From Platanthera guangdongensis (lineage: Eukaryota > Streptophyta > Magnoliopsida > Asparagales > Orchidaceae), in assembly GCA_039583875.1 (NCBI GenBank), contig CM077147.1, forward strand, positions 154,961,846 to 155,025,845: DNA of 64,000 bases, read 5' to 3'. The notes beneath the pieces are model-generated. The model ran no database searches. It was not told the origin of the DNA and worked only from the letters and a program-made list of their open reading frames with translations. Position numbers and translations under genes: made by a program. How positions within the stretch are numbered: the stretch's first letter is position 1; each line of letters opens with the position of its first letter. Of this stretch, positions 1 to 10,296 are shown piece after piece.

Positions 1-535
1 AAGCTCACTCAACGCCATTCTGCAAAAAGTGCTGAGATAGTTGAGACCGCTGAGAAGAAAACACTGAGACAACCAGAAAATTTGACGAAGGCAAAAAGAG
101 CTGAAACCGGTGAGACAGCTAAGAAGCAAGCATTGAGACAGCAGAAAAGTTGACTAAGGCAAAAAGTGCTGAGACAGCTGAGACCGCTGAGAAGAAAGCG
201 TTGAGATCGCTATGACAAAGCCTGAGAAAATCGGCTTAGTTCAGAAGCATTGAGTGAGCTCAACTCACTCAACGTCATACAGCTAGAAGCATTGAGTCAA
301 GGTTATCCTGTCATAGCCTTGCTGTTAAGAATCCAGAAAATCGACTAAATCCAGAAGCATTGAGTGAAGCTTCATCACTCAACGCTATACTCAGTCTGTC
401 AACGCCATCAGGCAGAAAGCTGAAGAATATGGATAAAGGAAAAAAGCATTGAGTGAGGGATATACACTTGTCACTCTCAACGCCATCATGCAAAGCTGAA
501 GAAATTTCTAAGTCCAGAATCTTTGAGTCTACCAT
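1..535 (+). repeat. Degenerate direct repeats in U3 of LTR G (ctcaacgcc / cattgagtga)
   Basis: Short related motifs recur: 'actcaacgccat', its complement-like 'cattgagtgag', and 'gctgagaccgctgagaag'. Spacing is irregular, at tens of bases. They lie upstream of the TATA box, in the expected U3 region of the LTR. Confidence 0.6.
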
Positions 536-800
536 TCATCGAGCTGAGCTTAGCTTTCCTTGAACGGAGTTCAGAGTTTGTCGATTACAATATTTACCTA
601 TAAGAAGGACTCAGCTATCAGAATCATCGAACTGAGTTCAGATTTCGTCGACCATAGTTCAGAGAATTCATCGAACTCAGCCTTCACTTGAAGAAAGAAC
701 TGGGCTATGATAATTCGTTGATCTCAGCTTCACTATTTCATCGAGCTGAGTTCAGATTTTGTCGAGCTAAGCTTGAAGTTCGTCGAATGCAGGATTTCAG
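536..800 (+). repeat. TCGTCGA-type motif cluster in LTR G
   Basis: Variants of TTCGTCGAGCTGAGTTC recur, for example 'catcgagctgag', 'tttcgtcgacc', 'ttgtcgagctaag' and 'ttcgtcgaatg'. The same core is found in the LTRs of E and F and in gypsy LTRs A and B. Confidence 0.7.
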
Positions 801-995
801 AAAAGTTGTTGATTTTGGCTAAGTCTAGAATGAAACTGACTTAGCAAAGTCAACAAGTCAACAAAGTTCAGATTCGATGAAAATCGACATTAACATCACC
901 ATCAGTCTACAGTGGATCTCATGTTAATAGAGCTGAGGTTTTAACCACCATGAAAACTGAGACACGTGTCGATCATCTCGCCAATGTGACAGGAT

Positions 996-1003
996 TATAA
1001 ATA
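996..1003 (+). promoter_or_regulatory. TATA box of LTR G
   Basis: TATAAATA lies downstream of both repeat fields and about 1 kb before the LTR end. This is the normal place for the U3/R border of a copia LTR. Confidence 0.6.
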
Positions 1004-2022
1004 GCAGAAGAGATCTGAAGAATGATCAAGGAATTAATTGGATTAATCTCTAATTAAAAAAACGAGAAGCGGAGTTTGTCGTCTTCATCCTCCATTATTG
1101 CAGGAGCTAAGAACCTCAAGATCAAATTTGAAGGGCTTATGAGTTTGCTGGTGTAATCAACATCCACTCCAGTAGGATAAGAGTAGTCCTCTGAGAGAGA
1201 CGAATCATCCTAGGCATGCCCTAGCTGAAATTATCTTCCCAATCCAAGTCGAGCCAGAATCTGAAGATAAATTTGCTGGATCAAAGAAGAAGTTAGGGCT
1301 GAAATCTGCTCAGTCCAGATCAGGAGATATTCCTGACGAAGAAGAAGCAGATTCATCTGCTAGTTGATTCCAGAACAAGTCGGGCATAATTTCAAGATCT
1401 CCGTGTCATCTTATTATTGTGAAGAAGAAGTTAGGACCGATATCTGCTCAGTCCAAATAGACAGGCACAGAGAATTTTCTCTGATGTCTGTAATTCATCA
1501 TCATTTATATTTCTTGTAAGATTCATTCTGAATTTGAGTGGTAAGGCTAAGACCTGAGTTGTAAGCCTGTATTATAAAGGCTGAGGTAGGGCATGAGTTG
1601 CCTTAGTTATAGTTGTATGGATTCACACTGAGGTAGGGCAGGATTGCCTGAGCTGTAGGAGTGTGGAGTCACTCTGAGGTAGAGTTCTTGGGAAGAACTT
1701 GAGTTGTAGGATCTTGGTGATCTGAGTGGTATGGCTTGTTCCTGAGTTATAGGAGCCGCTTGGGCTCTAAGCTATAAGATCTGAGGATCTAAGAAAGATA
1801 TATGGAAGTTTGGCCGAATCTAGTATACTGCTAGAGAGGCGAAGGGGGAAAGTAGATGTACCCAACAATTGGGGAACCACTATAAATTTTGTGTATTGTG
1901 ATGTGATGGTATTGATTGTTGTGCTGTGTTTTTAATCGATTAGTTGCCTAAGTTTTTGAAATTGGACCTATTCACCCCCTCCCCCTCTAGGTGATTAGTT
2001 GTTCTTGAAATCAAAACTTTCA

Positions 2023-2219
2023 GGTAGTGGACATTCATGTTGTTGTTGGGTTCTAATTATAACCTTTAAATTACTTCTGCTAGTTTGCACTCTATATTAG
2101 GATGCGAAATATTGGATTATGGTTTCAATTTATTAACTCCTTGGTATGTCTGTTGTATATGACATCGGGCCCCGGCCGGACCTTTTGTTATATGCTAAGT
2201 GACGGATGAGGGTATTACA
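2023..2219 (+). mobile_element. 3' end of the 5' LTR of H
   Basis: The segment shares 'gtggacattcatg', 'cgggccccggccggacc' and the terminal 'attaca' with the last 200 bp of the B LTRs (compare 21470-21664). Confidence 0.85.
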
Positions 2220-2223
2220 AAGT

Positions 2224-2233
2224 TGGTGTCAGA
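2224..2233 (+). other. Primer-binding site of H (initiator tRNA-Met type)
   Basis: TGGTGTCAGA starts a few bases after the LTR end. It differs by one base from TGGTATCAGA, the complement of the plant initiator tRNA-Met 3' end. Confidence 0.75.
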
Positions 2234-2543
2234 CTCTGGTATTGGTCTTCTTTATTCGAATTCATGGATGAATTCTTTTACGGGGTGGTGAGCATTTGTT
2301 TGTGTGTTGCCGTTATAACATAAAAGAACTCATGAATGTCCACTTAGGAATGAAAATACACATGTTTGAGGAACCTGAGTGTTCCAATGATTGTGTTTTG
2401 GGAATCTATCTGTCGCCTAATCGAGTGTCTTTACAACTACAGGTGACTTGGAGCGGTTCGGGGCAGTGGCATCAATAGTACTCCGCGGAGAGTAGTACAC
2501 ATAATGACGCGGCTGCAACCCATCCTTCTACAAAAACAATACG

Positions 2544-3643
2544 AATGGTAGTGAAAGAAGTGTTCCCTATGATTAATGCACAATCAGGACGACAAGTGAA
2601 GCCTCATATACCTGGTATAGCGAAACCTATAATAGTGGATCAAGGAACAACAGAGCCCGCAGTGTAGAGGAGAGCGACAGATAAACAGTTAAAGCATGTG
2701 ATGAGCTTTAATCCACCATTACTTTTGGGGACTGAGACCCCAATGCAGGCTGAGGACTAGCTATCTAGAGTTAAATGAGTCATGTCCGCCATAGAGACCG
2801 AGGAGTGGTAGAAGGTTACAATAGCCACATTCCACTTAGACGGCAAAGCAAGGCTATGGTGGGATGAGTTAGAGCTTCATCATCTTGCTGGGAGGCAACT
2901 TTCTGACATATCGATGGAGGAATTCTCAAGGCTATTTCTAGCATGTTCTTCCCGACCGCGCAGAAGATAGCTATGGAGAATCAATTCTATAGACTGACTC
3001 AAGCTGAGTGTAGCATGGATGATTACCTTCATGAGTTTATGAGATTGGGTCGTTATGTTGGCTCCACTTTTACTGATGAGGAGCACAAGACCAACCGGTT
3101 CTATGAGGGAATACATGATGAACTGAGGTTGCTACTCTCAGGTTTGATAACGTAGGGCTTCCTATTCATGGTCAACACAACCCGATCTCTGGAGAAGGAT
3201 ATGAAAAGAGTTCAGGGTATGAAGGACTTGTCGGCGAAGAGCTCGGAGTTCAAAGTACCATTATCGCCGAAGTTTGGGTACCGAAAGTGGAACAAGAATG
3301 CCAAGTCTTCTGGACCGATGTCTTCATCAGTTACTACTAGTGCATCTTCTTGGCAAGGAGGCCCAATTGTTGGAGTGGCAAGTCAAAAAAGAAGGCAGGA
3401 GCTTCTTATACTGAAAGGGGGAAGGCGGTGGAGTCAACCACATCCCATCAAGCTCGAGCCCAACCTAGAGTTTATAACCATGGCCAGTAGGAGGCCATCA
3501 AGCATGGCGATGGGTGACAGATATGCGTTAGATTTTTGTCATAATATTTTGCATACCTTGCATATCAAAAGCATGCTTTTGTCGTATGACTATCGTGTTT
3601 TAGCTTTGTCGTGGTCATGTACTATCTGGCTCAAGCACTTTTG
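2544..3643 (+). pseudogene. gag of element H, broken
   Basis: Gag forms the particle of Ty3/gypsy elements. A capsid core is readable near 2690-2960, with 'FNPPLLLGTETP' and 'ARLWWDELE' (the tryptophan pair typical of retrotransposon gag). It continues in another frame from 2943 with 'DYLHEFMRLGRYVG' and 'NRFYEGI'. Several in-frame stops occur between 2660 and 2815, there is a frameshift near 2950 and another stop near 3153. The C-terminal segment (3168-3640) keeps the basic linker seen in B gag, but I see no intact CCHC zinc knuckle. Unlike gag of B, this copy keeps the WW region. Confidence 0.8.
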
Positions 3644-4208
3644 ATATAGGAGCTTCACATTCCTTCCTATCTGAGGACTTCGTTTCTTGTATCAGAGTGC
3701 CCTCTTCTGTGGCTAAGGATAGATTGGATGTGCCACTGCCTAATGGGTGTTCGATGCACGCGGACAGAGTCTGTAACATTAAAGTGCAGACTTGTCAGCC
3801 AAACTTTTGACTTGGAAGCATCACTACTACCGATAGTAGAGTTTGACGTAATATTTGGCATGTATTGTCTCTCGGAGCAACGTGCTTTCATCGACTGTAG
3901 TTTGAAGACTATTAAGTTGGGGTTGAATACGAGTCAAGAAACTACTTTGTTTGGTATGAAGGGGTCGAGCAAGATGATGATGTCTGCTCTTCAAGTAGTT
4001 AAGGTTGTTCATGAGGGTGCGAAGTTGTTCTTCACACTTTTAGAGGCAAAGAAGCCCAAGCCTGCTTTGGCCAGTATTCTAGTGGTGACGGAATTTGCCG
4101 ACGTATTTCCCGATGATCTCCTTGGAGCTCCACCTCAACGTTAAATTGATTTCACCATCAAGTTGGTGCCTGGTGCCAAACCCATGTCATGGTCGCCTTA
4201 TCGCTTAG
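3644..4208 (+). pseudogene. Protease and start of RT of element H, truncated
   Basis: The reading frame 3728-4144 contains 'EFDVIFGMYCLSEQRAFIDC', the protease flap-side segment of gypsy elements. It is followed by the pre-RT linker 'FADVFPDDLLGAPPQR'. A stop at 4142 breaks the frame, which otherwise continues into the RT N-terminus 'PYRL'. At 4209 the sequence switches to the LTR of copia element D. Relative to B the order is unchanged, so H simply ends at the insertion site. Confidence 0.8.
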
Positions 4209-4259
4209 TGAAAATGTTTTAGTTGTCTTACCTAAATCACCTAGACGGGGGTGAATAGC
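4209..4259 (-). mobile_element. Left fragment of the D 3' LTR
   Basis: The plus strand reads 'tgaaaatgttttagttg' then 'cacctagacgggggtgaata'. This is the reverse complement of a Sirevirus LTR end, like LTR G and LTR E. It stops at the TSD 'atagc' of element A and resumes at 33332. Confidence 0.8.
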
Positions 4260-5198
4260 TGTCACAACCCGCATTTTCTCAATGATAAAATCGTATCAGA
4301 GCAAGAGAAAACACGTGTCGTGATGCCACGTCATGCAGGGGATAACTGCACACGCTCAGGCAAAACTCTAGACCTTTGTTTTAAAGGAAAACGTTGATTA
4401 ATTATGGTAGAAACACAGTTGTGTTGAACGGCCGTATCCCTCGGCACGGTAGATCAGCTAGTCCACAGATAACAGTATATTTATACGCAGCAGAAAATAC
4501 TTTGGTTCAATTAAGTTGACACCCTAAACGAGCATAAGTGTCCCCGGGGGACGACCCATGGTATGCACGACTCTAAGGTGAATATAGTATACATAAAAAG
4601 GTAGTCTTTACGCTATAAGGAAAAATAGTGCTTTAGTTTTACAAATATGAAATGCATGAGTACATATAGTAACATTTTAGGGTTTAAAATAACTAGAATG
4701 CACCCTAGCATAAACCCTTCCCAGAAGAGCAAGAACCATCAGGTAAAAAGTAACAGTAGTGAGAGCAACAAGCAGTCTAACACAGAAAAGCTAAAGTCTA
4801 TGGGCGTCAACAACTGACACAAACCCATAGAAAGAAGAAAAACAGCCAAGTCTAAACAAGACAACTACCTCAAATTCAGAGGTGGAAACAAACAGCCACA
4901 GGAACCAGCAGCACCAGAAGCCCAAGTCTGTCAGCTAAACCTGCTATAGCTCTGATCCTGAGGCATTCAAAAGAAGAACACCTCAGAAGCAAGTCACAAG
5001 TAGAGCAAGAGTAAAAGCAGACTACACAAACCTCTAAGTAGAGGAGAATGAAAGAAAAGGTGACTGCAACAAAACGGTCAACAGAGTAAAAATGAGCAAC
5101 AGTAAAACTAGCCGAGCAAGAAATGCTAAACATTTTATAAACATAAAAAAGGGAACAAGCATCAACATCCGAAGTCCAATCTTTCATTAGTAATTACC

Positions 5199-5396
5199 AT
5201 GCCGAGGGAGGAACCCCAACGCGCACAGCCTATCCGAGTATAAAACACTATGCCGAGGGAGGACCCCAACGCGCATAGTTCATCTGAATATAAAACACTA
5301 TGCCGAGGGAGGACCCCATCACGCATAGTTCATCTGAATATAAAACACTATGCCGAGGGAGGACCCCAATGCGTATAGTTCATCTGAATTTACTTA
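5199..5396 (-). repeat. 50-bp tandem repeat, about 4 units, A 3' LTR
   Basis: The block 'tgccgagggaggacccc' recurs at 5200, 5251, 5301 and 5351, each followed by 'aacgcgcatagttcatc' and 'tataaaacacta'. It is downstream of the promoter region in element orientation, so it is probably transcribed (R/U5). Confidence 0.9.
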
Positions 5397-6000
5397 GCTA
5401 CATAATTATACAAGCAGTGTTCGTTTATGCTTATTCATCACCATAAACTCAAGGGATAGCCGACCAAGTGGGCTGCATAAGGGCGTTTCAAGGAACAACA
5501 AGATTTTGAGATTTAAAACTTAAGGGACATCAAGTCACAAAGTCCAGAAATAGAGGGGAAAACAAGTTAGGAGTTCAGAACAAGTATCTCTACCGTCGAC
5601 ATATGATAAACTCAACAAGTGTAGAAACAAAAAGGAAGGTGGGAATTTAGAATCAAGAATAAAAGGGAGAGCAAGAACACTACTTGCCTCGATTTACCGG
5701 AAAAACTCTGCAAATCTCCACGCGTCGCGATAGGAGCCGAAATCTGGACGAAAGATGACTGGAGAAACGGTTAGGGCCGAAAACCCTAGCAAGGAAAACT
5801 CGAGGAACGGGGAAGAAATTACCCCGACGGCGCAGCTCTCGACGAGAGCCTTCCAGATCCACGATCGGTGGGAAAAACCGAGCACCAGAGCTCCGTCGGT
5901 GATCGCCGGAAGAGGCACGGATGGCAAACTTCTCCACACACGCCGCTCTGGTACGGAAAGCAGGAGAAACCTAGGTCGGCTAAAGATAAGAAGAAGCAGG

Positions 6001-6010
6001 GTATAAATAC
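6001..6010. promoter_or_regulatory. TATA-like near-palindrome in the A 3' LTR
   Basis: GTATAAATAC reads as TATAAATA on plus and TATTTATA on minus. On the minus strand (element sense) it lies just downstream of the TGTCGACA array. The better TATA match is on plus, so antisense initiation is possible. The same site occurs in the 5' LTR near 32385. Confidence 0.4.
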
Positions 6011-6054
6011 TCAATAGCCGCAAGGACCGGGTTCAACTACACCGGCTCGGCAGT

Positions 6055-6530
6055 GCCGACACACCACAGAACAGCGGTGTCGACATGCCTATGTCAACAC
6101 CAGCTGGTAGTGTCGACACCAGCCGGCAGTGTCGACACAGCAGTGTCGACACCCGCCAGCCAGCGGTGTCGACACACCTGTGTCGACACCGGCCGGCAGT
6201 GTCGACACAGCAGTGTCGACACCCGACAGCCAGCAGTGTCGACACACTGTGTCGACACCGGCCGGCAGTGTCGACACAGCAGTGTCGACACTCGACAGCC
6301 AGCGGTGTCGACACACTGTGTCGACACCGGCCGGCAGTGTCGACACAGCAGTGTCGACACCCGACAACCAGCGGTGTCGACACACTGTGTCGACACCGGC
6401 CGGCAGTGTCGACACAGCAGTGTCGACACCCGACAGCCAGCGGTGTCGACACACTGTGTCGACACCGGCCGGCAGTGTCAACACAGCAGTGTCGACACCC
6501 GACAGCCAGCGGTGTCGACACATTGTGTCG
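6055..6530 (-). repeat. 69-bp tandem repeat with TGTCGACA palindromes, A 3' LTR
   Basis: About six units with a 69-bp period ('gacacactg' recurs at 6241, 6310 and 6379). Each unit holds about four copies of TGTCGACA plus 'ccggccgg'. Because 69 is divisible by three, the array is open in many frames. The Cys/His-rich and Val/Asp/Thr-rich ORFs it produces on both strands are artefacts. Confidence 0.95.
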
Positions 6531-6535
6531 ACACC

Positions 6536-6770
6536 AGACGGCCCCGCTCGACGACTCGTCGAGCTCAGCACGGCAATCGTGGAGCTCGACGATCGTCGAC
6601 CTCCAAACAACGCCCAGAAAAACTAACAATCGTCGAGCGGAGCTCGACGATCATCGAACCCAGACAGCGACCAGAAAGGAAAGCGATCGTCGAGCTCGAT
6701 CGTCGAACCCAGAGAATAAAATAAGATAAAATCAACATAGCAAGGTTGGTTCGACGAACTGGACGAGCAA
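6536..6770 (-). repeat. CGTCGA-type palindrome cluster, A 3' LTR
   Basis: Repeated 'gctcgacgatcgtcga', 'actcgtcgagctc' and 'ggttcgacgaac' motifs. This core is shared with the copia LTRs E, F and G. The cluster is next to the U3 end of the LTR. Confidence 0.85.
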
Positions 6771-6975
6771 GACAAAAAAATCAATCAATTAAGTTTTCCA
6801 ATTGCGAAAATTTCCGTTTCTGCCAAGGATTCAAGAATTCAGCCGACTGAATCGAAGAGACGCGAAAGCGCACTAACGGCGACGCGCCACCAACCGAACG
6901 CTAGAGTAACGCCCTTACGTCACAAAGATGCCAACCAGGGGAGACAATAATGCCGAAAAAAGCAGGGGCGTTACA

Positions 6976-6992
6976 GTCACCCCTCCAAAAAG
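6976..6992 (-). other. Polypurine tract of A
   Basis: The minus strand reads 'tttttggaggggtgac' immediately before the 3' LTR start. This is the plus-strand primer of reverse transcription. Confidence 0.8.
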
Positions 6993-7099
6993 GAAGTTTC
7001 GTCCCGAAACTTGAAACACAAACGGAATAAGAGGACAGAGAATGATACAAGACAGAAGAATTCTTGAAACTAGAATACTAACCAGAGAGATTAAGAGAA

Positions 7100-7725
7100 C
7101 AGCTGAGGATGAGATTATCTCATCGCGGATTCCAATTCCCAAGTTGCACCTCTTGCATCCTGATTTCGCCAGAGAACCTTAACCATTGGAATTGTTTTCT
7201 TTCTTAGCACACAGTCTTGCGTCTCCAGAATACGGACCGGTTCTTCAACATACGAGAGATTAGGCTGCAACCGGGGTACTGATACAAGGACATGTCGCTC
7301 ACTGCGGACACACTTTCGCAACTGGCTCACGTGAAACATGTCGTGAACACCAGGGAAAGAATCAGGCAACTCTAGTCTATAGGCAGAAACTCCAATGCGC
7401 TCCAAAATCTGAAAAGGCCCCACATACCTGGGATCTAGCTTATGGTTTCTTCCAAATCTTTTAACACCCGACATCGGGGAGACCTTCAAAAACACCATGT
7501 CCCCAACTGCAAACTCCAGGTCAACTCTGCGCTGGTTTGCATACTTCTCGTATTGCTCCTGAGTTAACCTCAGCTTTTCACGAATGTGCCTTACTGAAGT
7601 ACTCATATCCTCCAGCACTTCCGGTCCGAGCAACGGCTTCTCGCCAACTTCTGTCCAAAATAGGGGAGTTCGACAACGCCTTCCATAAAGAGCTTCAAAG
7701 GGAGCCATCTGCAAACTTTCCTGAT
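7100..7725 (-). pseudogene. A integrase C-terminal part with chromodomain (separated by C)
   Basis: Integrase inserts the cDNA into the genome, and the chromodomain of chromoviruses is thought to guide it to heterochromatin. The minus-strand frame 7714-7115 carries 'MAPFEALYGRRCRTPLFW', the GPF/Y-region 'DPRYVGPFQILERIG', 'HDMFHVSQLRKC', and a chromodomain-like end with 'PMVKVLWRN' and 'ATWELESAMR'. The stop right after AMR removes the usual last residues. The upstream half of the protein lies beyond element C at 16563-17181. The break falls between the residues 'YNNSYQ' and 'ESLQMAPF'. Confidence 0.9.
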
Positions 7726-8129
7726 TGTTAACCTAGAAATCAACGATCCTTCCCCAGATGGACAGCTGGCTAATCGCGACTCTTAAATTCTCCCTTTTGA
7801 TCGCGATGAGCCCCAACGTAGGCGGACAGTTTTCCCTATCCGCCTAGGTCTCCTAGCAACCGCGTGCCCTGCGGGACGGCGGGCTATTCCCATGGCTCAC
7901 CCTCGCGGGACATGCGGTTAGGTCCGCTAATCATGCAGTACTTTTCCTTGCAGGAGTCCGCCAACAGCACCGCCAGGAGCGGCCTCCTAGTTCGCCCAAG
8001 GGGCGGCGGTCTCCAGCCGTCGTCCGCCGAGGCCGCCCACCAGGGGCGGCCTCCCTGCTGCCCGAGGGGCGGCGGCCTCCTGCCGCCGTCCTGCCGAGGC
8101 CGCCCACTCGGGGCGGCCTCTGCCCGCCA

Positions 8130-9320
8130 GCCGTGCGGACTCCCCCTGGAGTCCGCCCAGGCCGCCCGCAAGGGGGAGGCCGGCCTGCCGGGCGGACTCC
8201 CCCTGGAGTCCGCCCAGGCCGCCCGCTAGGGGGCGGCCCCGGCATCAAGCCGGGCGGACTCCCCCTGGAGTCCGCCCAGGCCGCCCGCAAGGGGGCGGCC
8301 CGGCCTGCCGGGCGGACTCCCCCTGGAGTCCGCATAGGCCGCCCGCTAGGGGGCGGCCCCGGCATCCAGCTGGGCGGACTCCCCCTGGAGTCCGCCCCAG
8401 GCCGCCCGCAAGGGGGCGGCCCGGCCTGCCGGGCGGACTCCCCCTGGAGTCCGCCCAGGCCGCCCGCTCGGGAGGCGGCCCCGGCATCCAGCCGGGCGGA
8501 CTCCCCCTGGAGTCCGCCCAGGCCGCCCGCAAGGGGGCGGCCCGGCCTTGCCGGGCGGACTCCCCCTGGAGTCCGCCCAGGCCGCCCGCTAGGGGGCGGC
8601 CCCGGCATCCAGCCGGGCGGACTCCCCATGGAGTCCGCCCAGGCCGCCCGCAAGGGGGCGGCCCGGCCTGCCGGGCGGACTCCCCCTGGAGTCCGCCCAG
8701 GCCGCCCGCTAGGGGGCGGCCCCGGCATCCAGCCGGGCGGACTCCCCCTGGAGTCCGCCCAGGCCGCCCGCAAGGGGGCGGCCCGGCCTGCCGGGCGGAC
8801 TCCCCCTGGAGTCCGCCCAGGCCGCCCGCTAGGGGCGGCCCCGGCATCCAGCCTGGCGGACTCCCCCTGGAGTCCGCCCAGGCCGCCGCAACTGCCGGGC
8901 GGACTCCCCCTGGAGTTAGGGGGCGGCCCCGGCCCAGCCGGGCGGCTGGAGTAGCTAGGGGGCGGCCCCGGCATCCAGCCGGGCGGACTCCCCCTGGAGT
9001 CCGCCCAGGCCGCCCGCAAGGGGGCGGCCCGGCCTGCCGGGCGGACTCCCCCTGGATTCCGCCAGGCCGCCCGCTAGGGGGCGGCCCCGGCATCCGCCGG
9101 GCGGACTCCCCCTGGAGTCCGCCCAGGCCGCCCGCAAGGGGGCGGCCCGGCTTGCCGGGCGGACTCCCCCTGGAGTCTGCCCAGGCCGCCCGCTAGGGGG
9201 CGGCCCCGGCATCCTGCCGGGCGGACTCCACTCGGAGTCTGCCAAGGCCGCCCGCTAGGGGGCGGCCTCCGGCCTGCCGGGCAGACTCCTCCCGGAGTCC
9301 GCCCAGGTCGCTTGCTAGGG
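8130..9320. repeat. GC-rich ~120-bp tandem array in the C 5' LTR (about 10 units)
   Basis: Each unit has two half-units built on the dyad 'ggactccccctggagtcc' and on 'ggccgcccgctagggggcgg' or 'ggccgcccgcaagggggcgg'. Both dyads can form hairpins. The array is upstream of the LTR TATA box. Long Pro/Arg/Gly-rich ORFs on both strands here result from the three-divisible period and high GC, and are not genes. Confidence 0.95.
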
Positions 9321-9421
9321 GCGGCCTCCAGTTCTCTCCAGGGGCATCCTTCCGCTTGCTTCATTGGTCAATGTGGCGGACGCAAATTCCCAGTCCGCGG
9401 AGTCCGCGCAGGTCGTCATGC

Positions 9422-9471
9422 TGACGTCACTGGGCCCTGCTTCTAGAAGAACTTCCCTGGGCCTATAAATA
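9422..9471 (+). promoter_or_regulatory. C 5' LTR core promoter: TGACGTCA plus TATA box
   Basis: TGACGTCA (9422-9429), a palindrome of the type bound by plant bZIP (TGA/CRE-class) factors, lies 34 bp upstream of TATAAATA (9464-9471). Both are conserved in the other LTR. Binding is inferred from the motif only. Confidence 0.65.
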
Positions 9472-10296
9472 ACCCCGCCTCTCATTCGGCATGGCTGCAG
9501 AGGCCAGAAGGTGGATACAAGTCTTGCCAGCAAACCCTGCGGACTCTGTTTTCCAAGTCCGTCATCACCCTTCCAGCAAGCTCTGCGGACTCAGATTTCC
9601 TGTCCGCGCAGTCCTCCACAGCTCTTCAGCAGCTTGCCAGCAGACTCTGCAGACTCAGTTTCTCAGTCCTCCAACAGCTGGCAGACTCTTTTACTTAGTC
9701 TCTGGCAGCTTCTCTTCTCTGCTTTCTGGCATTTTCTTCTTCTTTAGCTGCCAGCTTCTCCTTGTACCCCTTTATTGATTTGTTGTAAAGGTGTACTTGC
9801 AAGCTTGTAACCTCTCGCTATTAATCAAAGGAAAGCCCGTCGCAAGAGTGGCATTTAGGCCGCGGCGGGCGAAGTGTGTTGTTGCCGCTGCTAGCGGCCC
9901 CCTTCTTCTTCTCTCTGCTCAGCAAGCCTTGCTCCTCTGCTCAGCAAGCTTCTTCTCTGCTCCGCTCAGCTCTTCTCGGCAACCAACCTGCAAGCACAAC
10001 CGTCACATTAGCCGTCTGCTCGACAGCTCCTGATCAACCTCCTTCTCCTCTCTTGATCAACCCGCTCTGTTGATCAAGCTTCTCCTATCTATCCCCGCAA
10101 CCCTCTTTGACAAGCCGTTTGCTCCACTCTCGAGCACTCAGAGGCTTCCTTCCTTCCCTCCTCTCCTCCTCTCCTAGCTTGGGAGACCGAAAACCCCCTC
10201 CGTGTTAGCTGGCTGGTGCCCCGCGACGTTTCCGCGCATCAACAGTTAACACGCGGCCTTCAGATCCGGTCAGACGGTGAACAGCGACAGTTAGCC

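Larger units (their letters stand above)
1..2022 (+). mobile_element. LTR 'G', Sirevirus-like Ty1/copia, 3' or solo LTR cut by window start
   Basis: The right end matches other Sirevirus-type LTR ends in this window: a 'ggggaaccactataaatt' block near 1870, a pyrimidine run 'ttcaccccctccccctctag' near 1971, and a final 'ctttca' ending at 2022. No primer-binding site follows, so it is a 3' LTR or a solo LTR, not a 5' LTR. At 2023 the sequence changes abruptly to a gypsy LTR like that of element B, so G inserted into that LTR. Orientation is plus, from the TATA box near 996 and the position of the end motif. The left end lies outside the window, so the TSD cannot be checked. Confidence 0.75.
2023..4208 (+). 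mobile_element. Truncated Ty3/gypsy element 'H' (Tekay/Del-like chromovirus)
   Basis: LTR end, primer-binding site, gag and the start of protease/RT follow in order on the plus strand and align piece by piece with element B. The copy is old: gag has stops and a frameshift. It is cut on the left by LTR G and on the right by copia D, which enters at the start of RT. The rest of H (RNase H, integrase, 3' LTR) does not reappear on the far side of D, so it was lost or lies elsewhere. Confidence 0.85.
4260..6975 (-). mobile_element. 3' LTR of A (2716 bp)
   Basis: It begins TGTCACAACCC and ends GCGTTACA, with an outer TSD on the left and the polypurine tract on the right. It contains a 50-bp tandem repeat (5199-5396), a TATA-like site near 6005, a 69-bp tandem repeat rich in TGTCGACA, and a TCGTCGA cluster. 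Confidence 0.95.
7726..10244 (+). mobile_element. 5' LTR of C (2519 bp)
   Basis: It runs from 'tgttaacc' to 'catcaaca'. In order it holds a U3 5' segment, the GC-rich 120-bp minisatellite, a TGACGTCA site, a TATA box and a pyrimidine-rich leader (R/U5). Confidence 0.95.

Noticed and set aside
4876..5187. Cys/Phe-rich 103-residue ORF, also at 31260-31571
   Set aside because: It is present in both LTRs of A at the same place, lies in untranslated LTR sequence and has no recognisable domain.
6033..6729. Several 120-220 residue Cys/His-rich or Val/Asp/Thr-rich ORFs on both strands (also 32395-33085)
   Set aside because: All derive from the 69-bp TGTCGACA tandem repeat, whose period is divisible by three; open frames appear on both strands at once and overlap the LTR.
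7864..9364. Long Pro/Arg/Gly-rich ORFs, up to 362 residues (also 13931-15747)
   Set aside because: They come from the GC-rich 120-bp LTR minisatellite; the peptides are repeat translations with no domain, in several frames.
10216..10296. N-terminal extension of C gag from 10216
   Set aside because: It would start at GTG inside the LTR; the first ATG is 10297.
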